Source of the DNA: Streptomyces mangrovisoli | Lineage (GTDB): Bacteria; Actinomycetota; Actinomycetes; Streptomycetales; Streptomycetaceae | DNA length: 46,177 bases | NCBI RefSeq assembly: GCF_000974985.2 | Contig: NZ_LAVA02000070.1 | Location: 1 to 46,177 of the forward strand | Direction: 5' to 3' | Shown here: piece by piece, positions 37,501 through 45,639 of the stretch | How positions within the stretch are numbered: the stretch's first letter is position 1 | Layout: each line of letters starts with the position of its first letter | Translations under genes and position numbers: made by a program | The notes under the pieces: generated by a model | Database searches by the model: none | The model's input: the letters and a program-made list of their open reading frames with translations, nothing else | What the model was told of the DNA's origin: nothing

Positions 37501-37560
37501 GTGATGGAAAAACTCCGGAGCGGCCAGTGGGCGCACCTCCTGTTTCCCGGGACGACGTGA
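37501..37560 (+). other. Possible 19-codon upstream ORF overlapping the double-kinase start
   Basis: GTG-ATG at 37501/37504 opens a short frame that ends at TGA 37558-37560, overlapping the first 34 nt of the kinase gene in another frame. TTACCC lies just upstream. It could be a coupling leader or chance. The rest of 37323-37526 shows only a short TTCGG/CCGAA hairpin. Confidence 0.25.
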
Positions 37561-39731
37561 TCGGGGAACTTGCCCCTGTTGCACCACCCGACGCCGGCCT
37601 GGCGTTTCTTCAAGTCGCCAAGTCGTTTCCGGCGACCAGCGGTTACCACAACCGCAACCACGTCGTCTCCCTGACGGAGGCCGCGGCCGCACTCGTGGGC
37701 CGGGAGCCAGGTACGCGGGTGACGGTGCGGATCCCCCGCGCGGACGCCCTGCCGGTGGTGATCAGGACCTGGCGGCGGGAGGCGGAGATCCTGCGGGCCG
37801 TGCGGGGTGCGCTGCCCCATGTCCCGGAGTGTCTTCTGGAGGGGGAGGGCTTCGCCGTCCACAGCTATGTGGAGGGCGTGCCGCTGTCGAGCGTGTGCGG
37901 CAACGGCAAGCCCCTCGACAGCCTCATCCTGCAGGCGCTCGCGGAGCTGCTCGCGCAGATGACCCGGGTGCGCCTCAGAGCCCTTCCCGCTCTGCCGGAG
38001 GGATGGCCGGGCAACCATACGGACAGCCAGGGCTTCCTGCGGATGCTGGCCCTGCTCGCCGACCGTCAGGTGCGGCAGCCCAATTGGCATGCGTTCGGTG
38101 GCCTGTTCGCCGCGCTCGGCATCCCGGAGGACGCGCTTCTGCGGCTGGCCGACCGGGTACCGCCCATGTCCCGGCGGCCCTTCAGCCTGCTCCACGCCGA
38201 TCTGCACCGCGACAACCTGATCATGTCGTACGAGGGCGCCCCGCCCCTGATCTGCGTCGACTGGGAGCTGGCCACGTTCGGCGACCCGTTGCACGACTTG
38301 GCCACCCATCTGGTGCGCATGCAGTACCCGGCCCATCAGTGGCCGGAGGTGATCGAGGCGTGGCGGGTCGCCATGGCGCGGGTCCGCCCGGCCGCGGTGA
38401 ACGGCCTCGCCAAGGATCTGCGGCACTACGTGGCCTTCGAGCGGGCGCAGTCCGTCTATCCGGACATCATGCGGGCCGCCCGAACCCTTGAGGCGAAGTC
38501 CGACCGGAAGAGCCTGGACGACGCGACCGCTGCCGTGCGGCGCGCGCTGCGCGTCGCCGCGGAACCGTTGCGGCTCGGCCGGCTGCCGAGCGACAGGGAG
38601 ATCCAGGGCGCTCTGCTCCGGTGGCGGGCGTCGAACCGTACCCGGAGCGGGAGTTGTGGGGAACGGGTCTTCGACTGGAGTCCGGACAAGCGCCTCGGCG
38701 TGCACGCGGACTTCCCCGAGGAGGCCGTGACCGCGGCGCTGCGGCAGGAGGGCAGGGCTCCCGCCGGCAGGGTCTTCATGGGAACCGCCCACCTGAACTC
38801 CGTGGTGTCGGTGCCCGGTGTCGGCTTTCCCGTGGTGGTGCGCCGCAGGGTGGCGACGGTGTGCAGGCGTGAACCCAGTTTTCTGAGCGAGCACGCCGTG
38901 CTGCGCGCCATCGAGGAGTCCGGGGTCGCGGTGGCCGCGCCCCGCGTGCTGGCACTGGGCGAGAGCCATGAGGAAGAGCCCTTCGCCATCCACACCTACG
39001 TCGGTTCGAACGGAGCCGACGGCGCCCCGCGCCATCCCATCCACGGCCTGCTGCCGCACGAGGCCGACAGCCTCGTCGACCAGCTGTGCGCTCTGACGGA
39101 CGTCGATTACAAGAAGATCGATCCGGCGGCGGGGGAGGGCGGCTTCTACGAGTGGCTCAGTGGCCAGCTCGTCCTCCTCGTCAGGAACCTGCCGAAGGAC
39201 TCTCAGCAGATCGCGCGCGTCCTGGGGCTGCCGGACGCCCACCGCCTGCGCGAGATCCTCGCCGGACACCACGTCGGCGAACGCGTACCCGTGCTGCTCC
39301 ACGGCGACCTCAACCCCTGGAACCTCGTCCGCCGTGGCGGCCCCCGGGCCCTGACGATCATCGACTGGGAGATGGCGCTGGTCGGTGACCCGCTCTACGA
39401 CATGGTCCGGCACATGCATCTCACGCCGACCCTGCCGGAGATCCAGCGCCGCATGTTCCAGCGCTGGGAGCGCCTGCTGCCCGCCCGGCACACGCGGGCC
39501 TGGCGGCGCGACTCGGCGGTCTACCGGGGCCTGGAGGTCGTCCGCTCCGCCTACATCGACCTGGACCGCCTCGTGACCGGAGCGAGCCTCGACGCCCCGA
39601 ACGTGCGCCGGGCGGTGGACTCGTACGCGATGACGCTGGAGAAGGCCATGGGCTTTCTGGGGTTGCCCGCCCGGCCCACCGCGAATCCCTATCTGGCGAG
39701 GGCGTTCGACCTGGCGGGGACCTTCGACTAG
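37527..39731 (+). CDS. Double-domain aminoglycoside/macrolide-phosphotransferase-like kinase
   Basis: 734 residues, about twice the length of a normal APH-family protein. Domain 1 (about 35-350) has HADLHRDN (223-230, catalytic D225, N230) and metal-binding D245 in CVDWE. Domain 2 (about 410-730) has HGDLNPWN (592-599, D594, N599) and D613 in IIDWE. Both catalytic loops look intact. Where APH enzymes have the beta-3 Lys, both N-lobes show Arg (VTVRIPR; VVVRRR), the first resembling the LRIPR of macrolide 2'-phosphotransferases. GGAG lies 7 nt before GTG 37527. It could phosphorylate a small molecule, perhaps a developmental or antibiotic metabolite. Substrate unknown; it follows a DevA-like regulator. 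Confidence 0.85.
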   Translation: MGAPPVSRDDVIGELAPVAPPDAGLAFLQVAKSFPATSGYHNRNHVVSLTEAAAALVGREPGTRVTVRIPRADALPVVIRTWRREAEILRAVRGALPHVPECLLEGEGFAVHSYVEGVPLSSVCGNGKPLDSLILQALAELLAQMTRVRLRALPALPEGWPGNHTDSQGFLRMLALLADRQVRQPNWHAFGGLFAALGIPEDALLRLADRVPPMSRRPFSLLHADLHRDNLIMSYEGAPPLICVDWELATFGDPLHDLATHLVRMQYPAHQWPEVIEAWRVAMARVRPAAVNGLAKDLRHYVAFERAQSVYPDIMRAARTLEAKSDRKSLDDATAAVRRALRVAAEPLRLGRLPSDREIQGALLRWRASNRTRSGSCGERVFDWSPDKRLGVHADFPEEAVTAALRQEGRAPAGRVFMGTAHLNSVVSVPGVGFPVVVRRRVATVCRREPSFLSEHAVLRAIEESGVAVAAPRVLALGESHEEEPFAIHTYVGSNGADGAPRHPIHGLLPHEADSLVDQLCALTDVDYKKIDPAAGEGGFYEWLSGQLVLLVRNLPKDSQQIARVLGLPDAHRLREILAGHHVGERVPVLLHGDLNPWNLVRRGGPRALTIIDWEMALVGDPLYDMVRHMHLTPTLPEIQRRMFQRWERLLPARHTRAWRRDSAVYRGLEVVRSAYIDLDRLVTGASLDAPNVRRAVDSYAMTLEKAMGFLGLPARPTANPYLARAFDLAGTFD

Positions 39732-39778
39732 GGCCTTCTGCCAGGGCCTGAGACGGACGGGCGGATCCGCCGCCCCCG

Positions 39779-39784
39779 TAGGCT
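39779..39784 (+). promoter_or_regulatory. -10 hexamer of the tetR-family gene, leaderless start
   Basis: TAGGCT is 6 nt before ATG 39791. Confidence 0.5.
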
Positions 39785-39790
39785 CGCCCC

Positions 39791-40408
39791 ATGACCACCC
39801 CCGGCCTCCGCGAGCGCAAGAAGCAGCGGACCTATGAGCTGGTGTCCGAGACCGCCATCCGGATGTTTCTGGAGCGGGGCTTCGATGCCGTTTCCGTTGC
39901 CGAGGTGGCCGCCGCGGCCGAGATCTCCAAGCCCACCTTGTTCCGGTACTTCCCGGCCAAGGAGGATCTCGTGCTGCATCGGATCGCCGATCACGAGGAC
40001 GAGGCCGCGCGGATCGTCAGCGGTGCCACGGAGCCGCCCGTCGAGGCGCTGCGGGCGCACTTCCTCGACGGGCTGCGGCGGCGCGACCCCGTCACCGGGC
40101 TCTGCGACCACCCCGCCGTCCTCGCCTTCCACTCGCTGCTCTACGGCACCCCCGCCCTCGCCGCCCGGCTGCACCAGTACCAGGAGCGTTCCGAGGCCGT
40201 CCTCGCCGACGCCCTCGGCGGGGATCTCGGCGCGCGGCTCGCCGCCGGGCAGATCACCGCCGTGCAGCGGGTCCTCGCCCTCGACAACTGGCGCCGGATC
40301 GCCGACGGGGAGCCGATCGACGTGGTGGCCCAGGACGCCCTGCCCGCCGCGGAGGCCGCCTTCGCGCGGCTCGCGGCCGCCCTGCCCGAGTTCGCCGCCG
40401 GGCAGTAG
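39791..40408 (+). CDS. TetR-family transcriptional regulator
   Basis: 205 residues. N-terminal TetR helix-turn-helix (RERKKQRTYELVSETAIRMFLERGFDAVSVAEVAAAAEISKPTLFRYFPAKEDLV, residues ~6-60), then an all-helical ligand domain (DGLRRRDPVTGLCDHPAVLAF, QYQERSEAVLADALG). Ligand and targets unknown; the HelD/HelR-like gene starts 65 nt downstream, so local control is possible. Leaderless start behind TAGGCT. Confidence 0.93.
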   Translation: MTTPGLRERKKQRTYELVSETAIRMFLERGFDAVSVAEVAAAAEISKPTLFRYFPAKEDLVLHRIADHEDEAARIVSGATEPPVEALRAHFLDGLRRRDPVTGLCDHPAVLAFHSLLYGTPALAARLHQYQERSEAVLADALGGDLGARLAAGQITAVQRVLALDNWRRIADGEPIDVVAQDALPAAEAAFARLAAALPEFAAGQ

Positions 40409-40461
40409 CCGGACGATAGAAGCGACCTGGTCAATTATTTAACTCGGTTGCGATTGGTGGG

Positions 40462-40467
40462 TACCCT
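40462..40467 (+). promoter_or_regulatory. -10 hexamer of the helD-like gene, leaderless start
   Basis: TACCCT is 6 nt before ATG 40474. Upstream, 40431-40460 is unusually AT-rich for this genome (TCAATTATTTAAC) and ends in CGATTGG; a regulator site may lie here. Confidence 0.5.
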
Positions 40468-40473
40468 GGTCCC

Positions 40474-42540
40474 ATGAGCAGCCCCGCCGACGCCCTCACC
40501 CGCGCGCTCCACGACGAACGCGCCTTCCATGACACCTGCCGCGCCGCCCTCACCGCCATGGTCGAGGGCGCCGACGAGCAGGTCGACGTGGGCGAGGACG
40601 TCTCCGCCTCCGGCGCCGACGCCGAGGTGCTCGGCCGCCGGCTGCGCAGCCAGGCCAAGGCGCTGCACGAACTCCCCGAAGGCCCCCTCTTCTTCGGCCG
40701 GCTCGACTTCGCCCCCGGCGCGCCCGATCACGGCGGCCAGAGCTACCACGTCGGCCGGCTGCGGATCAGCGAGCACCCGGCCGCCCCGCCCCTCGTCGTC
40801 GACTGGCGCGCCCCCGTCTCGCGCGCCTTCTACCAGGCGAGCCCTCGGGATCCGCAGGGTCTCGCCGTCCGCAGGCGCTTCGGCTGGGCCGCAGGCAGCC
40901 GGGGCGCCTCCGGCGATCTGACCGGGATGGAGGACGAGCACCTCGCGGGAGGGGGCGGGCTCACAGGTCCCCCCGCCGGGGGAGAAAGGACCGCCGAAGC
41001 CCCCGTCAGCGCCCTCGTCGCCCGTGAGATCGAGCGCCCCCGCGTCGGCCCCATGCGGGACATCGCCGCCACCATCCAGCCGGAGCAGGACGACCTCGTC
41101 CGCGGCGACCTCGCCGACTCGGTCTGCGTGCAGGGCGCCCCCGGCACCGGCAAGACCGCCGTCGGCCTGCACCGCGCCGCCTACCTGCTCTACACCCACC
41201 CCCAGCGCATCCGCCGCGGCGGCCTGCTGATCCTCGGCCCCAACCGCACCTTCCTCTCCTACATCTCCGAGGTGCTGCCCTCCCTCGGAGAGACGGGCGT
41301 ACGGCAGTCCGTCCTCGCCGACGAGATCGCCCGGCAGCCGGTCCGCCGCACCGACGCCGAGGAGACCGCCGTCGTCAAGCACGACCTGCGGATGGCCGAG
41401 GTGCTGCACCGCGCCCTGTACGCCCACGTGCGCCCCGACCTCGCCGACGCCGTCGCGGTGACCGACGGCCCGCTCCGGCTGCGGCTCTCCGCCGAGCGGG
41501 TGCGCGCCGTCGTCGAGGCCGTACGGCAGGAGGCACCGCCGTACGGGACCGGACGGGAGCGGGTGCGGACGCGGATCGGGCGGTGTCTGCGCGAGCAGGC
41601 CGAACGCCGGTCCGGGCCGCAGTCCGCGGCCTGGGTGCGCACCATCGAGCGCCGTATCGGCCCGCACGTCGACGCGGTCTGGCCGCGGATGCGGCCCGAG
41701 GAGGTGCTCGCGGACCTCCTCGGCGACGACGACACGCTGGCCCGCGCCGCCTACGGCCTGCTGGACCCGGACGAGCGGCGCGCGCTGCTGTGGGACGGGC
41801 CGAAGCGGTCGTACCGCTCCGCGCGCTGGTCCGCCGCCGACCTCGTGCTCCTCGACGAACTCGCCGGACTCGTGGAACACCCCGAGGGCTACGGCCATGT
41901 CGTGGTCGACGAGGCGCAGGACCTGTCGCCGATGGAGTGCCGGGCCATCGCGCGCCGGGCCCGCTTCGGCTCGCTGACCGTGCTCGGCGACCTCGCGCAG
42001 GGCACCACGCCCTGGGCGGCGCGCGACTGGTCCGAGCTGCTCGGACACCTCGGCAAACCGGACGCCGCCGTGACGCCCCTGACCACCGGTTTCCGCGTTC
42101 CCGAGGCCGTCGTGGGGCTCGCCAACCGGCTGCTGCGGCGGCTGGACGTGGACGTTCCGGTGCCCCGCTCGCTGCGCCGGGACGGCGAACTGCGGATCCG
42201 GGCGGCCGACGACGTCGGCGCCGAGGTCGTCGCGGCCGTACGGGAGGCGCTCGCGCGCGAGGGCTCGGTCGGGGTCGTCGCCGCGGACGCCGACGTTCCG
42301 TGGGTGCGCGCCGCGCTCGACGCGGCGGGTGTGCCGGCCGCGGGTCCGGAGGAGGTCGGGGCCCGCGTGGCGCTCGTACCGGCCGGGCTGGTCAAGGGTC
42401 TCGAGTACGACCATGTGGTGGCCGTCGAGCCCGCCGCCATCGCGGAGGCGGAGCGGCGGGGCCTGCACCGGCTGTACGTCGTCCTCACGCGCGCGGTGTC
42501 CCGCCTGGACGTGGTGCACGGGCGTCCGCTGCCGTTCTGA
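40474..42540 (+). CDS. HelD/HelR-type RNA polymerase recycling ATPase (UvrD/Rep superfamily)
   Basis: 688 residues of the HelD family: FFGRLDF (73-79) and VVDWRAPVSRAFY are family hallmarks. Walker A is GAPGTGKTAV (221-230), Walker B HVVVDEAQDLSP, then TTGFRVP and GLEYDHVV, with LYVVLTRAVSRLDV near the end. HelD-like proteins enter RNA polymerase channels, detach it from DNA and, in the HelR subgroup, displace rifamycin. There is a short Gly-rich insert at about 155-178. No 19-bp rifamycin-associated palindrome is recognised upstream, so HelR function is not claimed. A 34-bp duplication covers the stop codon. Confidence 0.9.
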   Translation: MSSPADALTRALHDERAFHDTCRAALTAMVEGADEQVDVGEDVSASGADAEVLGRRLRSQAKALHELPEGPLFFGRLDFAPGAPDHGGQSYHVGRLRISEHPAAPPLVVDWRAPVSRAFYQASPRDPQGLAVRRRFGWAAGSRGASGDLTGMEDEHLAGGGGLTGPPAGGERTAEAPVSALVAREIERPRVGPMRDIAATIQPEQDDLVRGDLADSVCVQGAPGTGKTAVGLHRAAYLLYTHPQRIRRGGLLILGPNRTFLSYISEVLPSLGETGVRQSVLADEIARQPVRRTDAEETAVVKHDLRMAEVLHRALYAHVRPDLADAVAVTDGPLRLRLSAERVRAVVEAVRQEAPPYGTGRERVRTRIGRCLREQAERRSGPQSAAWVRTIERRIGPHVDAVWPRMRPEEVLADLLGDDDTLARAAYGLLDPDERRALLWDGPKRSYRSARWSAADLVLLDELAGLVEHPEGYGHVVVDEAQDLSPMECRAIARRARFGSLTVLGDLAQGTTPWAARDWSELLGHLGKPDAAVTPLTTGFRVPEAVVGLANRLLRRLDVDVPVPRSLRRDGELRIRAADDVGAEVVAAVREALAREGSVGVVAADADVPWVRAALDAAGVPAAGPEEVGARVALVPAGLVKGLEYDHVVAVEPAAIAEAERRGLHRLYVVLTRAVSRLDVVHGRPLPF

Positions 42541-42613
42541 GGGCGTGGTGCACGGGCGGCTGCTGCCGTTCTCAGGGCGAGGTGTACGGGCGTCCGCCGG
42601 CCTTCGGAGAGGG
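42510..42613. repeat. 34-bp tandem repeats spanning the helD-like stop codon
   Basis: Copy 1 (42510-42543) contains the gene's last codons and TGA. Copy 2 (42544-42577) is the same except for a few bases, with TCA in place of TGA. A third, decayed copy starts at 42578. Nothing else is seen in 42541-42668. Confidence 0.8.
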
Positions 42614-42668
42614 CGCCGGTCGGAAACGGCCGGGCCGTCGCGCCGAAACTGCGCGATCCTGGCCAGTG

Positions 42669-43169
42669 ATGCTGCTCTTCCTCGACATCGACGGGACGCT
42701 CATCCCGTTCGGCGCCACGCGGCCGTATCCGGTCTACGAGCCGCTCGTCGCCCTGCCCGGGACCGCCGTCCCTGCGCCCGCGAGCCCTCTCGTGTCCCGG
42801 ATCGACCCCGCGCTGGGCGGTCGGCTGACCGCGCTCGGCTGCGAGCTGGTGTGGGCCACGACCTGGATGGACGACGCGAACTCGTGTGTGGCGCCCTGGC
42901 TCGGGCTGCCGCCGCTGTCGGTGGTGGAGTGGCCGGACGAGGACGAGGCGCCGGGCCGGCTGCACTGGAAGACGCGGCCGCTGGTCGCGTGGGCGGCCGG
43001 GCGGCCCTTCGTCTGGGTCGACGACGAGATCACGGAGGCCGACCTCGCCTGGGTGGCCGACCACCACCCCGGCCCCGCGCTGCCGCACCGGGTCGACCAC
43101 CGCCACGGCCTCACGGACGCCGACTTCGCGCGCGTGGAGGAGTGGCTGAGGACCCAGGCGGACGCCTGA
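42669..43169 (+). CDS. HAD-domain protein (secondary-type, 166 aa)
   Basis: 166 residues. HAD motif I, LFLDIDGTLIPFG, is at the very N terminus; motif II is probably VWATTWMDD, and the motif IV equivalent FVWVDDEITEAD is near residue 118. No cap domain fits in this length. Such proteins are annotated as HAD-domain hypothetical proteins in Streptomyces; phosphatase activity is plausible but unproven. Neither a ribosome-binding site nor a TANNNT hexamer is clear before ATG 42669. It is convergent with the SDR gene. Confidence 0.82.
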   Translation: MLLFLDIDGTLIPFGATRPYPVYEPLVALPGTAVPAPASPLVSRIDPALGGRLTALGCELVWATTWMDDANSCVAPWLGLPPLSVVEWPDEDEAPGRLHWKTRPLVAWAAGRPFVWVDDEITEADLAWVADHHPGPALPHRVDHRHGLTDADFARVEEWLRTQADA

Positions 43170-43214
43170 GCGCGGAGCGGCAGCGCGGGCCTGCGGGCAG
43201 TGGACCGCCGTCCG

Positions 43215-44006
43215 TCAGTGGACCGAGAATCCGCCGTCCACGAAGAGCGAGTGGCCCGTGACGTACGCGGAGGCAGGGCTCGCCAGGAAGACGGCCGCGC
43301 CCGCGAAGTCCTCGGCCAGGCCGTTGCGGCCGGTCATCGTGCGGGCGGCGAGCGCGGCCACCTTCTCCGGGTCGGACGACAGCCGCGTGTTCAGCGGGGT
43401 CATCACGAAGCCCGGCACGAGCGTGTTGCAGGTGACGCCGTACGGCGACCAGGCCTCGGCCTGCGAGCGGGCCAACGACTCCAGCGCCCCCTTCGACACG
43501 CCGTAGGCACCGCTCTGCACGAACGCCCGGTGCGCCTGCTGCGAGGTGATGTGGATGATCCGCCCGTAGCCGCGCTCGGCCATGCCGGGGCCGAAGCGCA
43601 GGCCCAGCAGGTAGGGGGCCTCCAGGTTGACGGCCATGGTGGTGTCCCAGACGTCCTCGCCCAGCTCGCCCATGGGCGGCCGCAGGTTGATCCCGGCGGA
43701 GTTGACGAGGATGTCCGGCTCCCCGAACACCGCGGCCGCCGCCTCTGCCGCGGCGCGCACCCCGTCGCGGGTGGCGAGGTCGCCGACGACCCACGCGGCC
43801 TCGCGGCCCTCGGCGGTCAGCTCGTCCACGGCCGCCTTCAGCTCCGGCTCGCGGCGGGCCACGATCACCACGCGCGCGCCCGCCCGCGCCAGGGCCCCGG
43901 CGATCGCCCGGCCGATCCCCGAACTGCCGCCGGTCACGACGGCGACCCGCCCGTCCAGCGAGAAGAGTCCGGAGAGGTACGTGTACGAGGTCCCGTTGGA
44001 GGTCAT
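43215..44006 (-). CDS. SDR-family oxidoreductase
   Basis: 263 residues, classical short-chain dehydrogenase/reductase. The NAD(P) loop is TGGSSGIGRA (about 25-34), NSAG near 105, catalytic Ser in HITSQQAHRAF and the YxxxK motif in GAYGVSKGALESLARS, with a C-terminal VTGHSLFVDGG. It resembles gluconate 5-dehydrogenase-type members. The residue after the cofactor loop strand (VARREPEL) favours NADP. Substrate unknown. ATG 44006 is 6 nt behind TAGGGT on the minus strand (44013-44018). Confidence 0.92.
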   Translation of the reverse strand: MTSNGTSYTYLSGLFSLDGRVAVVTGGSSGIGRAIAGALARAGARVVIVARREPELKAAVDELTAEGREAAWVVGDLATRDGVRAAAEAAAAVFGEPDILVNSAGINLRPPMGELGEDVWDTTMAVNLEAPYLLGLRFGPGMAERGYGRIIHITSQQAHRAFVQSGAYGVSKGALESLARSQAEAWSPYGVTCNTLVPGFVMTPLNTRLSSDPEKVAALAARTMTGRNGLAEDFAGAAVFLASPASAYVTGHSLFVDGGFSVH

Positions 44007-44012
44007 ACGGGA

Positions 44013-44018
44013 ACCCTA
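44013..44018 (-). promoter_or_regulatory. -10 hexamer of the SDR gene, leaderless start
   Basis: TAGGGT on the minus strand, 6 nt before ATG 44006. Confidence 0.5.
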
Positions 44019-44155
44019 GGCGGCGCGTCGAGGGCTCCGGGGGCGGGGGAGCCGACATGATCGCCTGCGACGGTGCCGGACCTTCCGGAAACCGTGCGCC
44101 ACGCCGCACGGGCCCGCCCGTTCGGGCTACCTGCCGGTAGTGACATGGCGCACTG

Positions 44156-44175
44156 TTGCAAGCAGATGCTTGCAA
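44156..44175. promoter_or_regulatory. Palindromic operator candidate upstream of the HTH/hbhA-like operon
   Basis: TTGCAAGC-AGAT-GCTTGCAA, a perfect 8-4-8 palindrome 30 nt before the HTH gene start, with TAGTTA directly after it. It probably overlaps the promoter and would suit a dimeric XRE-type repressor such as the gene's own product. Confidence 0.65.
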
Positions 44176-44205
44176 TAGTTAGCACCGGTGCGGCAAGGTG
44201 AGGAC

Positions 44206-44766
44206 ATGGCATCGCTCAACGTCGGCAATCTCGGCGAGTATCTGCGCGAGCAGCGGCGCACCGCGCAACTGTCGCTCAGGCAGCTCGCCGACGCCGCCGG
44301 GGTGTCCAATCCGTATCTCAGCCAGATCGAGCGCGGGCTGCGCAAGCCGAGCGCGGAGGTGCTGCAGCAGGTCGCCAAGGCCCTGCGGATCTCCGCCGAG
44401 ACGCTGTACGTGCGCGCCGGCATCCTCGACGCCGAGCGGGACCGGGACGAGGTGGAGACGCGCGCCGTCATCCTCGCCGATCCCACGCTCAACGAGCGGC
44501 AGAAGCAGGTGCTGCTCCAGATCTACGAGTCCTTCCGCAAGGAGAACGGATTCGGGGCGGGCGGCGGCGCGCAGGACGCGCACACGGACGTGACGACGGA
44601 CGCGAAGGCGGACGTGGACACGGACGAGGCCGAGGACGCGGCGGACGACCCGGGCGGCATACGCCCCGCCGGCGGTACGGGCGGGGCCCGGCACAGCGAC
44701 ACCGCCGCACCCGGCACCCGCACGACCGGTGGCAGTGACATCGATCCGCAGCAGACGGCCAGTTGA
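44206..44766 (+). CDS. XRE-family regulator, Rv0474-like
   Basis: 186 residues from ATG 44206 with AAGGTGAGG just upstream. XRE/Cro helix-turn-helix at about 8-65 (LGEYLREQRRTAQLSLRQLADAAGVSNPYLSQIERGLRKPSAEVLQQVAKALRIS), then AETLYVRAGILDAE and LNERQKQVLLQIYESFRKEN. The second half (about 125-186) is a disordered Asp/Thr/Gly-rich tail. The mycobacterial homologue by sequence and position is Rv0474, next to hbhA, as here. The upstream palindrome TTGCAAGC-N4-GCTTGCAA may be its own operator. Confidence 0.9.
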   Translation: MASLNVGNLGEYLREQRRTAQLSLRQLADAAGVSNPYLSQIERGLRKPSAEVLQQVAKALRISAETLYVRAGILDAERDRDEVETRAVILADPTLNERQKQVLLQIYESFRKENGFGAGGGAQDAHTDVTTDAKADVDTDEAEDAADDPGGIRPAGGTGGARHSDTAAPGTRTTGGSDIDPQQTAS

Positions 44767-44843
44767 ACCCGGCAAAGGCGCCGGCCGTCCGACTGCGGAC
44801 CCACAGACCCTCAGCCGAAAGCGAATCCGGGAGGACCATCACC

Positions 44844-45539
44844 ATGGCCATCACCGACGATCTGCGCAAGACCTTCAGCGACCCCACCCCGCTCTACTTC
44901 GCCGCCGGCACCGCCGACCTGGCCCTTCAGCAGGCCAAGAAGGTGCCCGCCCTGGTGGAGCAGCTGCGCGCCGAGGCGCCGGCCCGTATCGAGGCCGTGC
45001 GCGGCGCCGACCCCAAGGCCGTGCAGGAGCGCGCCGCCGCGCGCGCCAAGGAAGCCGGTGCGCGGGCCAAGGAGGCCCAGGAGAACCTTCAGACGAAGGT
45101 CACGGACTTCATCACCTCCCTCGACGCCGACATCAAGAAGCTCGGCGGCAACCTGGACTCCGACCTCAAGAAGCTCGGCAGCACGCTCGACGCCGACCTC
45201 AAGAAGCTCGGCGAGTCCGCCCAGGACCTCGCGCTGCGCGGGGTGGGTGTCGCCGCCGAGTACGCGGTCAAGGCCCGCGAGGCGTACGAGAAGGTCGCCG
45301 AGCACGGCGAGCAGGCCGTGCGGACCTGGCGCGGCGAGGCCGCCGAGGAGATCGAGGACTTCGCGGTCGCGGTCGAGCCCAAGGCCGAGCCGAAGCCGGA
45401 GCCGGTCCCGGTCAAGGAGGAGCCGAAGCCGGCCCCGCCCGCCGCGGCCCCCGCCTCCGAGAAGAAGCCCGCGCCGCCGAAGAAGGCGCCGGCGGCGCGC
45501 AAGCCGGTGGCGAAGAAGAACACGCCGCCCGCGAAGTGA
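44844..45539 (+). CDS. HBHA-like helical protein with Lys/Pro/Ala-rich tail
   Basis: 231 residues from ATG 44844 (GGGAGGACC upstream). MAITDDLRKTFSDPTPLYFAAGTADLALQQ matches the N terminus of mycobacterial heparin-binding hemagglutinin. A long amphipathic helical or coiled-coil region follows, with the 11-residue repeats ADIKKLGGNLD/SDLKKLGSTLD/ADLKKLGESAQ (about 95-130). The last 50 residues are Lys/Pro/Ala repeats (PKPEPVPVKEEPKPAPPAAA, KKPAPPKKAPAARKPVAKK), the heparin-binding type of tail. No signal peptide, as in HBHA. In a soil organism the role is likely polyanion or cell-surface binding, or lipid-body association, rather than host adhesion. Confidence 0.88.
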   Translation: MAITDDLRKTFSDPTPLYFAAGTADLALQQAKKVPALVEQLRAEAPARIEAVRGADPKAVQERAAARAKEAGARAKEAQENLQTKVTDFITSLDADIKKLGGNLDSDLKKLGSTLDADLKKLGESAQDLALRGVGVAAEYAVKAREAYEKVAEHGEQAVRTWRGEAAEEIEDFAVAVEPKAEPKPEPVPVKEEPKPAPPAAAPASEKKPAPPKKAPAARKPVAKKNTPPAK

Positions 45540-45554
45540 CCCACGTGCGCATCG

Positions 45555-45587
45555 ACGGGCCGGGCACCTCTGGGGTGTCCGGCCCGT
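45555..45587 (+). terminator. Hairpin between the hbhA-like and DUF2516 genes
   Basis: ACGGGCCGGGCACC (45555-45568) pairs with GGTGTCCGGCCCGT (45574-45587): 14 bp with one G-T, loop 5 nt. Confidence 0.75.
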
Positions 45588-45639
45588 TCAACGGGTACGG
45601 TGGCCGCACAGGAGTCGGAGAGAACGGGCGGTGGACGGC

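Noticed and set aside
40409..40473. Rifamycin-associated element upstream of the HelD-like gene
   Set aside because: No 19-bp inverted repeat of the expected type is present.
40435..42519. Antisense frame opposite the HelD-like gene
   Set aside because: The sense strand has all HelD motifs; the antisense is composition-driven.
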